A stretch of 64,000 nucleotides of DNA from Formicarius rufipectus (GCA_013399695.1 VXAU01003163.1:877829-941828); one strand, 5' to 3'. Numbered from the stretch's first letter, positions 26,947 through 41,696 are shown. Notes: generated by a model from the letters alone, not told the origin. Numbers and translations: made by a program.

Positions 26947-27540
26947 TGTTACGATCAAGTTCTTTAAAATTCTTAGAGAGATGCCTCTGCTGGAACTATA
27001 TGCCCAAGACAATAATACAGATTTTTATTTAACAGTAAATGTGAGGTAGAGAGAGAAAAAAAAATTATAAAGAGAGAAGGAGGGGAAGGGGGTGGAGAGA
27101 GTGACAAGAGAGACCGATTAAGTTAAAAAAAAATGCAACGACTTCATGGATTCTGATGGTGTCCCATTGGTCCTCTTCTTCTGGTCTTCTTGGTAGTGAG
27201 GGTTCCAGTCTTGTCAAAGTGATGGCTGCAGTCTGGATCCATCGAGGGAAGCCCAAGGTGGTGAGGGAAGATACCCATGTGTTGATCTGTAGTATTAGGG
27301 AAGTTCTGTCAATAGGTGGGAATACCCCTGATACTTCCCCTGGGGTGGGGAGTTTTACAATGGATAATGTAATACTGGATCATGGAACATTTTGTGAGTC
27401 TTTTACACCTTCTAAGACGTTAAAACTACCTGTTATGCTTGCATGCCTGAGTCCATTATGGTCCACCAGCAGGCAATTTGGGAATTGTCCCAGTGCTTCC
27501 CTAGAGGGGAGCTTTCACAGCTGAGTGATTTTTTGTAAGG
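26947..27540 (-). mobile_element. Possible endogenous retrovirus LTR fragment
   Basis: Read on the minus strand this area resembles avian LTRs: a pyrimidine-rich segment (the purine-rich + strand at 27040-27110), an AATAAA-type signal (from + strand 'tttatt' near 27028), then a phrase equivalent to 'gatgcctctgctgg' on the + strand, and an end in TAACA next to 26947. I recognise the style rather than a specific family. No gag, pol or env coding sequence was identified and no matching target duplication was found, so the right boundary is a guess. It is either a degraded solo LTR or chance resemblance. Confidence 0.35.
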
Positions 27541-30500
27541 ACAAAGAAATACTACCGCACCTCTCAGGATTGTCCTCTTTCCTTATCTTGTTCAACATCC
27601 AGCATGCAGCCCAAGGTAGTATGTGTGCACATAGTACCCAGTGAGGTTACTATGCCCATAATCAGCTTGTACCTTGATGGTCTGAGCCATTAACATACCA
27701 ATCTCTCACACTTGTGGATACATTATTCTCCTAGGATAATTGAACAGTAGTACCACCTTTATCTTATCCCACGTTCTTGTCACAGTCCAAATTAGTAGGC
27801 ATATTCGGGAAGGGGTGGGCTTTGTTGAGCAGTCGCTTCTTTGTGCAGTTTGCTACAGTGGACAAAAGTCTTTCGGTGATCTTAACCTTGTTTAAGCCCT
27901 TAACAATTTCAGACTCTCATACCATCCTGCACTAATCTCTTCAGTATATACTGATCTGTGAGGGCATCTACAAACACATCCTGCATCACATTTATATCCT
28001 GGCAATTCAAAGAATCTACTGAAAAATGCCTTGCTCTATTTTCAAGACTCTTGCCAGTATGTAAAATTACACTGATTACTTTTAATCCTTTACTTACTTT
28101 AGTTGCAGTACAAAAACTTCTTGCTGGTGGGAAAATGATGCAAAAGCTCTTTGTCCAGAAAATGCGGGGTAGGAGGTGGTTACCAGTAGCCTTTACAATA
28201 GTAAGGCTAGTGGTTAACGATAGCTGAAGGCAGCAGCATTACTATAATTGCAGCTAGAAAACACTTCCTGGTGATTTTCAGGAGGGTTAAATGGTCACAC
28301 ACTGACCTTTCCTGATTTTCAGTAGCTAATTTGATGGTTGAAATCTTTTAATTCTTTTCTCAACACTTTATTTTTACATAATGTCCTTAGAAAGGCTGCA
28401 TTATTTTTCTATGCCTGCAAGATAATGAGAACAATTAAAGAGAAGATAATGAGATCAGTCCTAAACAGGGGGTGAGATGATCTAAGAAGAATCTGTATTT
28501 TCAAGGACGGTTCATATGACAGAGCTCACTGACACACGGATGGTGCCTGTTGTTTCAGGACAATATGACAGTGCTTTTGTTATGCATCATACAGGATTAG
28601 CATAGAGGTTGCATCAACTGGGACTAGTGAACAGGGAGAGGTTCCTGGATAGGGTAAAGGGTATAGCCAGTAATTACAGATTCACTTCCCTTCCCCAGAG
28701 AACCTGAGCACTTTTGTCCTGTCTCCAAGCCAGTGAGCAGGGCAGCTGTCACACTGATCCCCTTTTAACCCTTTCTTAAGCTGTGGTGTTGGACATACCA
28801 GTCATGTAACTCTCTGGCCCTGAGAAGGGTCAGCTCTGACCTTTGACATTGCAAGTGGACCCATAATTAGAGGGTATGTACTTGATCCCTTAATGTTGTA
28901 TGTAGGTAGTGTTAGGTACTGTGTATATAATATAGGCATAATATATAATACAGTTGCTGCTAACATAAGGAAAGTTACTCTTTTTGCGTTTATGTGAGTA
29001 AACAAGTTGAGCCCACATAAGTCATCAGACCAAGAGTGATAACTCATTGGCCATCTGCTTCTCTCTGCGACTTTGTTATTTTGCCTGCTTTTTTGGATAC
29101 AAAAATGTATCACAGGAGCTTCATCTTGCCATCTTCGGATAACTCAGTTGTCCCAGTCATCCTTGGGATTGATGGGTGATTATGTTTTGTTTCTGACTGT
29201 GAAAATCATGATATCCAAGAAAAAAATTACTTCCAAAAATGTCAAGTAAAACATGAACTCATACATGAATTATGAACATGATTTATCCAGCTTGTCAGAA
29301 ATACTATTTTGTTACTGGAGTTATTTCATTTTCATCCAGAATGAGTAATTCCCCTTTTTGGTAAATGTGAAACCCTACCTTGTGCAGGAATAGCTTGAAA
29401 CTTGGATAAACATAATAAATAGGAGCATTAAGTACCCAATAACTTGCCTCCATCACTTGAGAGATATCCTTGTATGTAGTACTTGTAATTTGTATTTGCA
29501 TTGCTACATACATCTATATAACTGACTCTAAAGCTATGTATCCTGTTTTGGAAAGGGATTGGGCACTTCTTGCCATGAAAGGTGCAGTGTCCCTTGTTTT
29601 GTTTTGTTTGGTTTTTTTTTCCTTTGAGAAGGCAAAGATAGTCTGAATGTTTTCTCAATTTGTTCTTATTTTTGACCACTGAATTTACTTACAGTTGGTA
29701 TGCTCAGGTCTCTTAAACATTATTATATGACTTAGAAGGTTTGAAATTCTTACCTCATTGTTTCAGGGATGGTGGAATATTGTTATTAGAAGATGGATCT
29801 CGTGAAATTTGTTTTTCTGGCCATGTCTTCTCTTGGTCTGCTTGTTCTGAAAACACCAAGCTTTGCACTGATTTCAAGGTGCAGCAGTCAGGGAGAATGC
29901 AGTTCTCTGAAGCGGTACCGATAAACAGGATTACGTTCAGGTACCCTCTGAACAAAGACATTTCCACTTTTGAAGTGCCCTGCTCAACACCTCAATTTGC
30001 TAAACGAGAAATCTGTGTTACTGTAGTCACATGCTCAGAGATCAGTGTTCTTACTTGGTTTGGATTTTTTTTCTTTAAACAGGGAAAAAGTAAAATGTGT
30101 TGGAGACTTCTGTAACTGGTTACACAGAAAAAAAAAGAAGTAGAACTAAATATTTAAATGAGTTGTTGATAGCATACACTTAAGAAAAGAATTTTACTTT
30201 TATAGTGTTAGTAGTATAGGTCTCATTAAAATGGACAAGAAGTCATCAGAAATATGTGATTAAAAATACTATTGACTCATCTACATTTGTTTGCAAATAA
30301 TGGGTGGTTGGCTACATTAGCTGAGGACAGACAGTACTAATAGTTTTGTTTCATACTGAAATAGTATCTTTTTTTTCTCTTGGATAAACTATACTGAGTA
30401 ACTGTAGTTGATATTACAAGCAGTGTGAGTCAGGGCAAACCTGACTGTGTCTGTGAGTCATCGCTTCTTCACTCTTAGGAAATTCTATGGACTTGATCTC

Positions 30501-33500
30501 TGCCAATAATAAATTACCTACCTACTTTCTTTCCCTACCTACTAGGCTTTCTTTCGTGATGGGGTTTTTATATGCATGCTTTGCTGAAGCCTAGGTGAGG
30601 TTACAGCTGCCTGGAGTTTGCTCTTGCTTGTTTTACAGGGGTAAGGAGTCAGCAGATAGCCAGAGATTGCTATGTATCTCGAGCTGATTCCTGCCATGAA
30701 GAGTGAGGATTGAATAGGAGAAACATTTTTGGCTGCCAGGGCTATGTCCAGCAGTGCCTGTTCTCCAGCATACTTCAAAGACTTTGTGCCCCTTCACTGC
30801 CCTAAAGCAGGGAGTCAAGACAGTCCCTGTTTCAGAAGAGCATGATCTTCAATCAGACTGTGAAGAGCCAATACTGCCTGTGTAACTGAATTATTGAGTC
30901 GTGTTTCTCTGTGTGCTAGTTTGGCATGTTATAAAAAATATCTGTGGTCTGTAATCATAGTTTCTGTGCTTGTTTAATCATTGAGGAACAATAATTCTTC
31001 TGCTTACCTCCTTTGCCTTTCATCCTCTCCCATCTCACCTTGCCAAAAGCACGTGCTGTTCCTGAGCTTGCTATAACCTTTCAGTCTTTTTCTGCAGCTG
31101 GAACATTTCCGTGAACAGACTTTCCCTCCTGTGAAGATACCCAAATAATTTCCTGATACCTAGAAGCAGAGGACAGCAGCTAATCAAACATGCATGTAGT
31201 CACAGCAATGGCAGTTTCTGTGGGCTGGGCTACACTAATTTGCAAATAACCCAACACTCCTCACCTTAAATAATTTCAAACTGCAGCAGCCTGGTTCTTT
31301 AGGCTGGTTTTTCACCAGTGATTTAAGCATGCATTCGCTGCTGGCTGGAGCGCTTGGTTCTCTTAACCACTTCATCTAGTTAAAGAGGGTTTAAACTTCA
31401 GGTACCTTTCATGACACTGAAGTCCAAAGGCTCCTCAGACTGTGGACATCGCTATGGTAACCAGTTACATTCCTCCTCCACTACACAATGTGTAAATCTG
31501 GACAGGCGTACTTTTATAGATGTCTGGTGGGGCATCTTGCCAGAAGCTACTATGAACAGGGCTCGTGAGACCTTATGAGAAAAGAAAACAAACACAGGTT
31601 CTTAAAAATGAATGTAAAACTGATTTTTTCATTAAGATACCCAAACGAGAAAGGAGAGGCATTGAGCATTCATTGAGAGATAGGGGACAGAAATAAAACT
31701 CCTACCACCTTGTTTACCTCCAATGGAATGGAAGTGGACAGGAAACTGTGACCACCTACCACAGTTTTGAACCTCAAAGCTCATTGCTTACAGCTGGGCC
31801 CTATGTCAGTGGCCGGGCACCACTGTGTTTGTCTGCTCCCCAACCCTGAAAGCAACTCTCTCAGAGTTTAAGGTGGCAGTACTTGGCAAAGATGGTATGC
31901 TAAACTGATTATTTTTTCTTTTACCTACTTTGAAAATCACGTCCTGTGTAATTAACTGTGTTTGTTGAGAAAAGCTGCAGTGGAAAAAAGGCTTGTTAGT
32001 TTTATGGGATAAGAGGGGATAAAACAGGTTTCTCAATCCTTTTTCCTTTTGTGTGCACTAGAAGTCTTTTGGCAGACAGCTGGATTTCCAGTGCAGTAGG
32101 GAACCTCACTAGCTTCTATTGCAGTAATTGGGCAGATGCTGCAGAAGATGATGCAATAAAACCTATATGTTACTTCTAAGTGGCTGGGCTTTTGATACTT
32201 GCTATAGGACCATCACTTATTTCAGAAAAGTAGTAGTATACAATATACACTGGAGAGATTTATGAGAGCTAAAAGGTAACATGCATACACTGGCAGCAGT
32301 TTACAACACTAATTTGTGTGCTTTATTTAATTTGTGAATTTTATTTCAAAAGCTTCATACAATGCAAGATTGAGAATATGGTGGCTGAAAGCAAAGCAAC
32401 TTAAAAATTGATTTGAAAAGCTTGCATATAAGACCCATTCCTTTTATAAGGAATATTTTCTTTGTGACCTCCTCCTCTTTTGTATTTAACATTTCAAAGA
32501 ACTTTGGGGGACTGTCTGTAGGCTGCATCTTCATGCAGTAGCCAAGGATTTAAAGTATTGTCACTGCTTGCCCAAAGCTGAAAACTGCAGGGGGTTTTAA
32601 TACCGGGGTTGGGGGGTGGGTGTTTAAACCCAGCCTTTTGTGTTCAGATTAGGGAGTGCAGGAAGACAGACTTAAGGGGTGTTAGTGAGAATTTTTTTCA
32701 CTGGCAGCTCAGTAATAGCATCAGGCTTTGGAAACATTTTTTTCCAATTCTTTGTTATTTCAGTAATTACTGTGCGGTGGGTAGAAATCCATAGGGTTTG
32801 CGGTTTTTTTAAGTACCGCAGCAATGACATGGGGATGTGGGCAATAAAAAGAAGTACTTGTTTTTATAACTTTTTACTCCTTGGATGACTGAGGGGACTT
32901 CAATGCCTTCTCGGATAGTCTGTCATTGTTTCAGTCCTGATGTCTGTGTTTATTTTGTCTTGGTTCCATCAGCGGCGATAATAGTAAGATCCATCTTTGG
33001 AGAGGAAGGAGGACAAAAACAATTTGACACTAGCATCATGCTCTGACAAATCTGAAATTTGCCAGTTGTGAAGGCAGATTGTCTGATCTACTTTACACTG
33101 ACTGAGAGATGGAAAGATTACTAAACATCTCCCCCATTAAGAAAAAGTTCAAAGGCACGTCGCTGAGCACTTGCATGTGGAGCTTCTTTTACTTTCAGTT
33201 AGACACTAAGAAACATTTGTCTTGAATATTTATTGATTCCTGGAATACCTGGGGGTACAAAGCACTTGAAATTTTTATGTATGGGAACATGGTGACTCCT
33301 TGATAGAGTTTCTGAGATGAGCACCATAACTAATAAGATTTACCACAGCTGGCTTGTGTAGGTATTGAGTTCAGCTCAATAGTGATCAGTTTTAATGAAG
33401 ACTAAAGACTTTCTACCTCTTAATTTTGTACATGAATCTTTCAAACAGAAATCTAATGCTAGGAAATTTTACTTTCATGTAAATGGTCTCATGATGTTTG

Positions 33501-36500
33501 TTTCTTTTGAAAAGATTTTTACATTTCTCGAAATATTAAGTATATTAAGTATAAGTGGTCCTCTGTCCCTTACTAAAATTCATTATCATACATAAAGCAT
33601 TCTTAAAGAAATCTTATCCTTTGCCACTGCCATTCACATGCTTTAAAGGATATAAGTATGCTTTTGTGGTGGGAGTAAGGAGCATGCTTTTGAGAATTAG
33701 AAAGGAACTTTTCCCATTATTTTTCTAATTTGATTTTAGCCTACTTTTCTTAATGTCATGATTTTATTTTGACTATTGCAATGATATTTCTTTGTAATAA
33801 GGGATTTCTTCATAACATCTACATGTTTCACTTGTTCTCATCTTTGACTCTGGTCAGAAAGTTATAGGTTGAAAAATTCACACCAGACTGCTCTTACATC
33901 CAGTGTGACACCGGTTCTGTGTTAGAAACATTTTCCTAAGGTGAGGGTTTGGGTGTTGCTCCCTGCTGCTTAGCTCCACAGAAGAGTCACTGATCTCCAG
34001 AAACAGTATTCTGCTGGATTTAAGTCCCTCTTTGTATTTAAAAACAAATTAATTGATTACAAAGCAACTGACAGTCACACAGTAATATAGAAGGATATAT
34101 AGGAAAAAAAATTAGCAGAGCTCCCTGTGGTTGATATGTTTGCTTTAACAGATTGCACTGTTATGTAGAGTGTCACTTAGTAAGACAAAAATTATTTTGT
34201 TGGACTAGTCCCCAGCTGAAGAATTTAATTTTCATACAAAGTAATGAGGGAAGTTGGGGACCTAGTGCTATAATTTTTTTTTCTTGTTCCTCTACTAGAA
34301 TACAAAAATCTCTGCATTCAGGAGAAATGCTAAGAACAGCTTCTACAGAGAGGCAAGTGCAAGTGGTGCCTGCATAAACCTTCATCTGAACAGGGCAATG
34401 GGAAATTGTCTCTGGTTGCACACAGGTGGGTAATATCAGACCTTCAAAAGCCAAGCAGAGGGTGGCAACAAGCCAAGGTAACCAGGAGTGGACAGGGTTG
34501 GTGTCCCAGGAGTGGAGTCTTGCTTCTGAGGGTGCTACTGCAGAATCAGAAAGACCAGAGATGCCCCAGGGTCCCACTAAAACCCAATGACTAAAGAGTA
34601 CCACCTTCACAGGAACAAATTGACTCTGCAACATTGCAGTCTGGTCCAGAGAACATACAGTCTGATAGTTTTGCACTGATTTTCCAAAGGCCTTTGAGCT
34701 GGGCATGTGTTGAGTCATCTAGTTCCTGTCTCTGTTTATGATTCTGCTCTAGAGTTTTTTCATGCCCAAATACCAGTATGTACCAATGAGAAAGCCTCTG
34801 AATCTAAGACTATAATAAAATATCCCAGAAGTAAATGAATTATTTTTCTGTGAGGTAATGAATTGGTGCTTTTTCACTCTTAGGTTTGTTTCTTGTTTGC
34901 ATTCTCTTCAAACTCTGGTTGGGAACCATACATTTTCAGTACTAAGCCACTGTTTCAAAAGCCTGTTTAATATAAGCAGAACTTCACGCACATATGGAAG
35001 CAAATCCATGACAAGAGGTTGTTTACAAAGGATGGAGTAGTCTATTTTCCGGCCTTCCAGCTTTTCTAAGGTTTTTAAGATCTCTGCCTCTTGTTCATGC
35101 TATATACGAACAAATATAAAATATACCCACTATATTGCACAGCTGTATAAGCAAGAATTTTGAGAGGTAGCTGACTACCGGGTTATTCAGCAAATGCTCT
35201 GTGGTGTTATAGCAGCTGCTGGGATTTAGTTCCCTCGGTATGCTGTTTTTAGGACTGCAAATATTTTCATTGCCCTATTTGCAAACACGCCTATGGTGCT
35301 TTGCTCAGTTTTCTGTATGGCAAGTAATTCCTCTAGCAAGAATTTAAAAATAATATACTGATAAACAATCACCATGTAACATGCAAAACAGTGCCCACTT
35401 GCTACCGCCAAGGGTCTTTTTCTTAATGGATTTGTTCTTTGTACTCGACTGCCTATCTGACACACAGAATCTGCTTGTTGCTTCTGTTGATATAGCACCC
35501 AGAAGCTTCATAAGAGGCCAAGGTCTTCATGTCCTTGGTGCTGTCTTTGCAACATAGGCTCTGTGGAGGAATAGGAATAGACGTGGGGGTGTGTGAATTA
35601 GTCTTTAGAAAGATATCTGTAATGGCTTTTACTGCTGGTGGGATCTACGTTGGCTACTCACTTCTTGGTCTCCATTATTGTTGACTCCCAAAGCAAAAAG
35701 TTGGGCTGTCTTTCTAACTTACAGTACAGCTGGCCCCCATATATCAGTGTGTTACTTAAATACCAGGGTACTAATGATACATGACACCAGTGGAAAACAA
35801 GAAAGTCGAGGCCAACATTTTTGGCATATCTGTTGTTACTATATCCTTTGGAGGAACAGCCAGTGAATGAATGGAGTTGCAATTTGAGCTGCTGTGAGTC
35901 CACTTCTCCAAGTTTTTGAATTCTGTTGTATGTGAGAGATTTAATAAATGCTTGACTGTGTGGAAATCTGTGCAGGATTCACAGCTTGTCTCCCTCTCTA
36001 GTTAGTTTTGTTCACTAAGGAGTTACAAGTCCCACTTCCATCCATTTTAATTAACCAGCTTTGAGGCAGTGATAACAGGAGAGGAAAAGCATGCATCAAA
36101 GTGAAAGCTGTGTCCTACAGCCTGTGTTCCTAGTGATACACTAATGTTTTTAGGTAGATTTGGATACCCAGATTGAAAACCCTTTTGCCTCAATTGTCTT
36201 CTGTGCAGAGAAAGCCCAAATGCAATCAAAAGGTCTGGCATAAAAAAAACAAATAAACCAGGGGAGCCCGTCTTCTCATAATGGAGGCAGTTTTTCCTTA
36301 AAAGTCATGCAAATTAAAATAAATACCACAGCACATAAGGCAGCACACAGAAAAATGAATCGGTGAGCTACAGCATGTGTGCAGCAGCAGCACTGCATTC
36401 CTGTCATCACACATTCCCAAAGCATAGCACTGAGAGACATATGATCTGAAACTGGTTTAAGAGGTGCTGTAACTAAGCCAGGATTACTACCATGTTATAA

Positions 36501-39500
36501 CACAACATGATAGCAAGACTGAAGACTTGCTTGTGATAAAGCTCTGAAACATTTTCCTTTTCTTTATATTTGCAAATTTTTGCACTTACATCTTTGCCCT
36601 TTGCATTTTTTCCTTCTCTTTTTGGTAGAGCTTTTCAAATGCTCTCTCCAAAGGAGATAGTTGTCTGAGCAAATCAAACTTTTCTTTTGTCAGTAAATCT
36701 GTCAAGAAAGGTGGCCTCATTTTGTGACCTGGACCATAAGCATATGTTACAAGTACTTGGCTTCTCTTGCATATTTGAGTAACAACAAGTACTAGTAAGA
36801 GATGACAAATCAGTAGTGTTAGTGTCAGAAGTCTAAGGGCTGCTGTGAAAGGGTGTGCTGCATCAGGAATTTTCTGGTTTGTTCTTGCTAGTATGTCTGA
36901 TTACAAATACCTGGAAGTGAAAACTAGTGCTTCCTGCAGCCAAAGACAGTTGCAACCTGTTGCCAGACTTCCTTAACCAGTAAGGGATTGCTTAAAACCA
37001 TGCCTTATAGAGTCTGAGTTCTGCACCTTTGTTAGTACAGAGAAGAAACCTTTTAAAAAAGGTACAGAGTTGGATGGTTTTGTTTTCATAGGCCACAAAA
37101 TGATCCTCTGCTCCCTGTTTTACCTGGCTGCCAGTGACTGTGACCTTCCTTAGTGCAAAGTCTCCCATATGTCCCAGTATTGCCAACACTACCCATTGTC
37201 TTTGTTTCTAAAGCTGGGGACCAGGAAAGCATCCTTATTATAGACCTGCAGAGGGTGAAGCTACAAGGATTTCTGTGGCACTTGGCATCTTGTCAGTATT
37301 GGTTCTTCAGGTGGTGTTGGATGCTTGTCAGACACCAGCTCAGCTGGCAGTAATAAAGTGAAGCCCATCTGATTTCCTTCTGCGAGGCAGCCAGGTGGCT
37401 ATGTGCAACAGGCAAGGTAGTGACACAGTAAGGGAGGACTCAGGCTTGAGACACAGTGATTTTAGAGGTGTAACTTGTCTTAGTGATGAGGGAGACTGCT
37501 TTCCTCCTTGCATGTCCCATTATTTTGTAATTTTTATTTAGTGCTTGGCTTGTGTGCTTACTTATTTTGAAAAACTCATAGAGTCAGTCCCCAGGCTGAG
37601 GTGGTAACACCAGCAGCCCTCCCTGCTACTGCAGCCTGCTGCTCTCCCTGTGGAAACTTGTTTGTCATAGGGAGGAAAATATAAGTAGTCCCAACTGAAA
37701 CTCTGAATACCACATTACATGAGAGCAATTACCATATATAAGCAAGCACACACACAGAGAAATAAATATACATATACGCATACAGCTCACCATATTGTAC
37801 TCTGCTAATTATTTTTTTCAACTGAGGAAAAATGAGCCTATAGAAATGGAAGCTGGGACCACTGAGTTTTAAAAGTGCATTTACTACTGATTTCCTATAA
37901 TCATCTAGGCCAGTTATGTCCTTTTCTTTTTTACATTTCCATCTACAAAATGGGAACAGACCTGCTTAGCAACTAATAAGTGAGTGTTTAGGAAGATCAA
38001 ATGGAATAGATATTCTTAGTAATATTTGCTTTCTCACTTTTTAAAAGATAACACAAAATTTTCAGAAGGAGAGATTTTGAATTGCTTCTCCAAAAGCCTT
38101 CAGGCTCCTTGTGAATGTGGACTGAAGCAGGGTTGTGATTGAAAGCTTGAACATATAAAAATCCTTTGTAATGTCTTATATGTACCTAAGCCTCATTTTT
38201 GAAATTCATAATGTTAAATCAGTGCCTTTGAAATGGCTACTATTACGTGGCCAATTCCTGATAAGGAATTGTTAGGTTATAAGGGAGGTGAGATGCCTAT
38301 TTTTTCTTTACTTCAGACCTTTTGCCCAAAATCTCTATGGTTTATTTATCCAAGCCTCACCTCTCCTTCAAGTAATTCAAGACAGAGATGGTACTTGTTG
38401 GACTTTAAATATCAAATGATAAAAATGAACGCTATGTCTGATTCTCAGCAAAAACCTTGTGGATGGAATCTTTCCCTTATTAAAAAAAAACAACTGCCAA
38501 AACAAACAAACAAAACCAACAAACAACTGGGAATAAATTTTAAATAATAAAAAAAAAGGTGCAAGCAAAAAGCTTTGAAACCATCTCCTTTTCATTTTCC
38601 CATCACGCCAATTCCTGCCTGGAAGAAGTATTTTTCCTTATTCCTAGCAAGCTCCATCAGACTATTTCCATTGTTATTTTTACAATTGGTAAAACGTTAC
38701 CAATGCATAACAACTAGGCAAAACTATCTGTATAATAAAGTAGAATTTCCCAGTGGTTTAAGCCAAAGAAAATTGGTCCTCCCTGGCCCTGTTGTAACTG
38801 TTGGATTAAACAGTATATTTTATTTATTACAAACAGGTTACTGTACCATTGTTCACCAAGCAGGACAGGCATTTGTAGCTGAGAACTCTTCTTTCATTAC
38901 TCTGCTCTGAAATAGCCAAGAGAATGCAGAAATACAGCTCATTTTATTAAAAAAATGTAATTTTAAATGCCTAAGAATAAAATGTTGTGGGCTGGTTTCT
39001 TGGTTTTGAGTTTTTTTAAGCCCTCAAGTTTTAGCTTTCAGATCATATGAAGAAAATTGTTTTATTTCAGCTTGGCCACTGAAGCAAGAAAATCAATTAC
39101 ACTCACAGTTCTAGCTCTTATTCCAAAGAAAACAGCCAAAACTTAAACTTAGTCTTTAATTATATATTTGATTCATCCTAGTAACTACACTTCAAACAGT
39201 GCAAGAGCAGGAGGAAACTTGCTCTGAATTCCTCTCTTCAAAGAAAAGAACTCTTTCAGATACTGTGTCAGAAAAAAGAAAGCTGAAACCAAACAAGATA
39301 ACTGTGAGAAGACTGCACATGCAAAACGTTAGCTGACCACAGGAATAATGGCTCAGTACTGAGAGGACACCTTCAAAATTGCTTTTAAACAACTCTCCCC
39401 ACATTTGGGAAGGGAAAATCAGTTTTGCTCCATGGATTCATTATTGCTCTCATTGCTTCATATTTTCCATAGTTCTAGGAGCAAATTATTATTAATAAAA

Positions 39501-40929
39501 ATAACCACACAATGAAAATATATTGTTACCTGTGCTCAAAACTATGAACCAGTTTAATTCCTACAACTGATAAGTAGCAGATATCATGTGGTAATTGTAT
39601 GCACTGTATTACTCTCATGACAATTTGTGGAAGTGTACAAATTTCGTCAATTAAAGCTATTTGAAAGACTTCTGTACACTGTCACTGGTTCATCAGTTCA
39701 CAGCAAATCGCTTGAAAAGAATTGTGACGTGTGCTTTATCTGACAGTTGCAGAGCCATCCCCTATTTTTTTCCCCAATGGGGAAAAAACCGGTTAGAATA
39801 TTTTGGTTGGGAATAATTATACAGAAAGCCAGTGTAAGGATCACTGTGGTCTTGTTTGTTGTTGTGTGTGTCCTGCTTTGTTCTCTTTCTACTTCCTGAC
39901 CTCATTTTTCCTCCTCATTGCTGATTCCTATTTGTCTCTTGCCTCATGTCTTTTTTAAAATGGAACAGATTGATATCTAGGGCTATGTCTAGACTAGGAG
40001 AAAGGTTGAGTTTAGTTCAACTGTAAGTGGAAGTTAGCTGGCCAGCAATATTCAACCACTTCTGGACGGCTGGACAGGTAAAGCCATCATTCACTCAGCT
40101 TTCAGACAGTGGAATGAGAATTTACACTTCTGGCTAGAATTTAATTTGCTTTTACATTTCGTAAAATAGGTATGTTATTTAGGCTTGAGTTAGCTAGGTA
40201 GTGCTAATCTACCTATCGCAACCTCAGCTTTCAATGAGAAAAGTTGAACAATTCTAAAAGTTCTCCTTATGATTTTTCTGGTCTGAGGGTGAAAACATAT
40301 TCTATTATAAGCTTTGCGTAGGTTGTCGAGTAAATTGCAGGATGAGTAAGTTGCATGGTGGAAAATCTTCATATTTTTATTAGAGGAGCTCTAGGCCATC
40401 TTTTTTCTCATCTTAAACATTTGTTCCTGTTGCTGCCAGTATACAAAGCATCAATGGAAACATGTCATTCCAACTATCTTTTCATGCAGTTGTAAAAAAA
40501 ATGAGCCTGAATGAGAATGGACCCCATAGCATTTACCTGTTTTTTGCTGATTTTCATTAATGTAATTTCTACTTATGTGAAAGGGACTGATGTATATGAA
40601 ACCCTGAATGGTTCTTTGGTGTGTGCGCTGCCCGCAGTAGCATAGCTGTGTGGGCTGAGGTGGGCACTGAAGTGACTAACCCATAGCCATGCAGCAAGGC
40701 AGCTACGGGATAATATCTCACGGTCCGCTGGCTCTGATGTTCAGTTCATTCACCGATGGTCATCCTTTTACTGATTCACAACTACTGAAATTTTCCAATT
40801 ACAAAATTACTGCCCTCTTTTCCCATGGTCCTAGAAATGTGACACAGCCTGCAGTAAGAAGCATTAGTTATAAAACCCTAAATATGTAAGTAATTTATTG
40901 GCATCATTTCCACATCTCTGCATTGCGGC
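27541..40929. other. Long non-coding stretch upstream of STOX2
   Basis: No recognisable exon, RNA gene or clear mobile element. The longest frame is on the minus strand at 34173-34718 (181 codons); it has no recognisable domain, so I treat it as chance. A weak exon-like segment at 29767-29878 is discussed under findings. An A/C-rich simple sequence lies at 38480-38526, with a poly-A run at 38549-38557. The nearest downstream gene is STOX2, so distal regulatory elements would be expected here, but none can be named from sequence. Confidence 0.5.
38480..38526. repeat. A/C-rich simple repeat
   Basis: Poly-A followed by AAAC/CAAA-type units on the + strand, about 47 bp. No retroposon body was recognised directly upstream. 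Confidence 0.7.
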
Positions 40930-41532
40930 TGTCCCCACTTCTAAGGCTGGCACCACCTGGCACCAGGTGTGCTCAGAGCTGTCTCGCAGACGAGGAGCTT
41001 CGTAGAGTTTTGGTAACTGGAGTTCATAAAACGCCCAGGTGGCCAGGCCCCACTCGGGATGGTGGGCACCGATGTGGGGAGGGCGGGCAGCCCCGCTTGC
41101 CGCCGGCGAGGTGGGCAGGCCGGGTGTCCTGCGTATCCTGTGGAGCGTGGCGGGTTTTTAATGCGGTGGTGCGACTGAGCGGGCCCCTCTGGGGCGCGCC
41201 GGGGAGCGGTGTTCTCCGGGCGGCGGAGGCTGCGGGCGGACCCCGCTGGCCGCACGCAGGAGTACTCCGGGAATGCCGTGTCCCCCGACCGTGTCCGCGT
41301 CCGCGCTGCCCGCCGCTCCTCCTCCCGCAGCCCGGCGCGGCGCACCCGGTCCCCGCCAGGCAGGAAGGAAGGACGGACGGAAAGGAGGCGGAGCGGGCGG
41401 GAAGGGGCCGGGTCCTCGCGGTGCAGGGCGCTGTGTGCGCGGTCGCCTGCGAGCCGGGCCCCGCGGAGGGAGCCGGGTGGGCCTGGCATGAGCGCGGGCG
41501 GCGCTGCGACGGGGCGGAGGGCGGGCGGCGGG

Positions 41533-41533
41533 N
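41533..41533. other. Single ambiguous base in the CpG island
   Basis: A lone N between a GGCGGCGGG context and AATTGCATC. In this assembly a single N may mark a closed gap of unknown true length rather than one unread base. Confidence 0.9.
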
Positions 41534-41584
41534 AATTGCATCTGCCGGTCCCGCGGCTGAGAGAGGCGCCTGCCGGCCCTCCCT

Positions 41585-41640
41585 CTTCTCCTCCTCCTCC
41601 TCCTCCTCTGCGCCCTCCTCCTCCCGCTGCTCCTCCCGCC
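41585..41640 (+). repeat. TCC/CTC-rich microsatellite in the CpG island
   Basis: Seven or so uninterrupted TCC units at 41588-41608 continue into imperfect CTCCTC/CTCCCG units. Pyrimidine tracts like this are common in CpG-island promoters, can vary in length, and are difficult to sequence, which may relate to the gap that follows at 41697. Confidence 0.85.
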
Positions 41641-41696
41641 GCGCCGGGAGCTGCTGCCGCCGCCTCCCCAGCGCCGGGCGCGCCGTGGTTGGGGTC

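Noticed and set aside
34173..34718. Minus-strand open frame of 181 codons
   Set aside because: No recognisable domain or motif, no promoter or splice context; a frame of this size is tolerable by chance in 64 kb.
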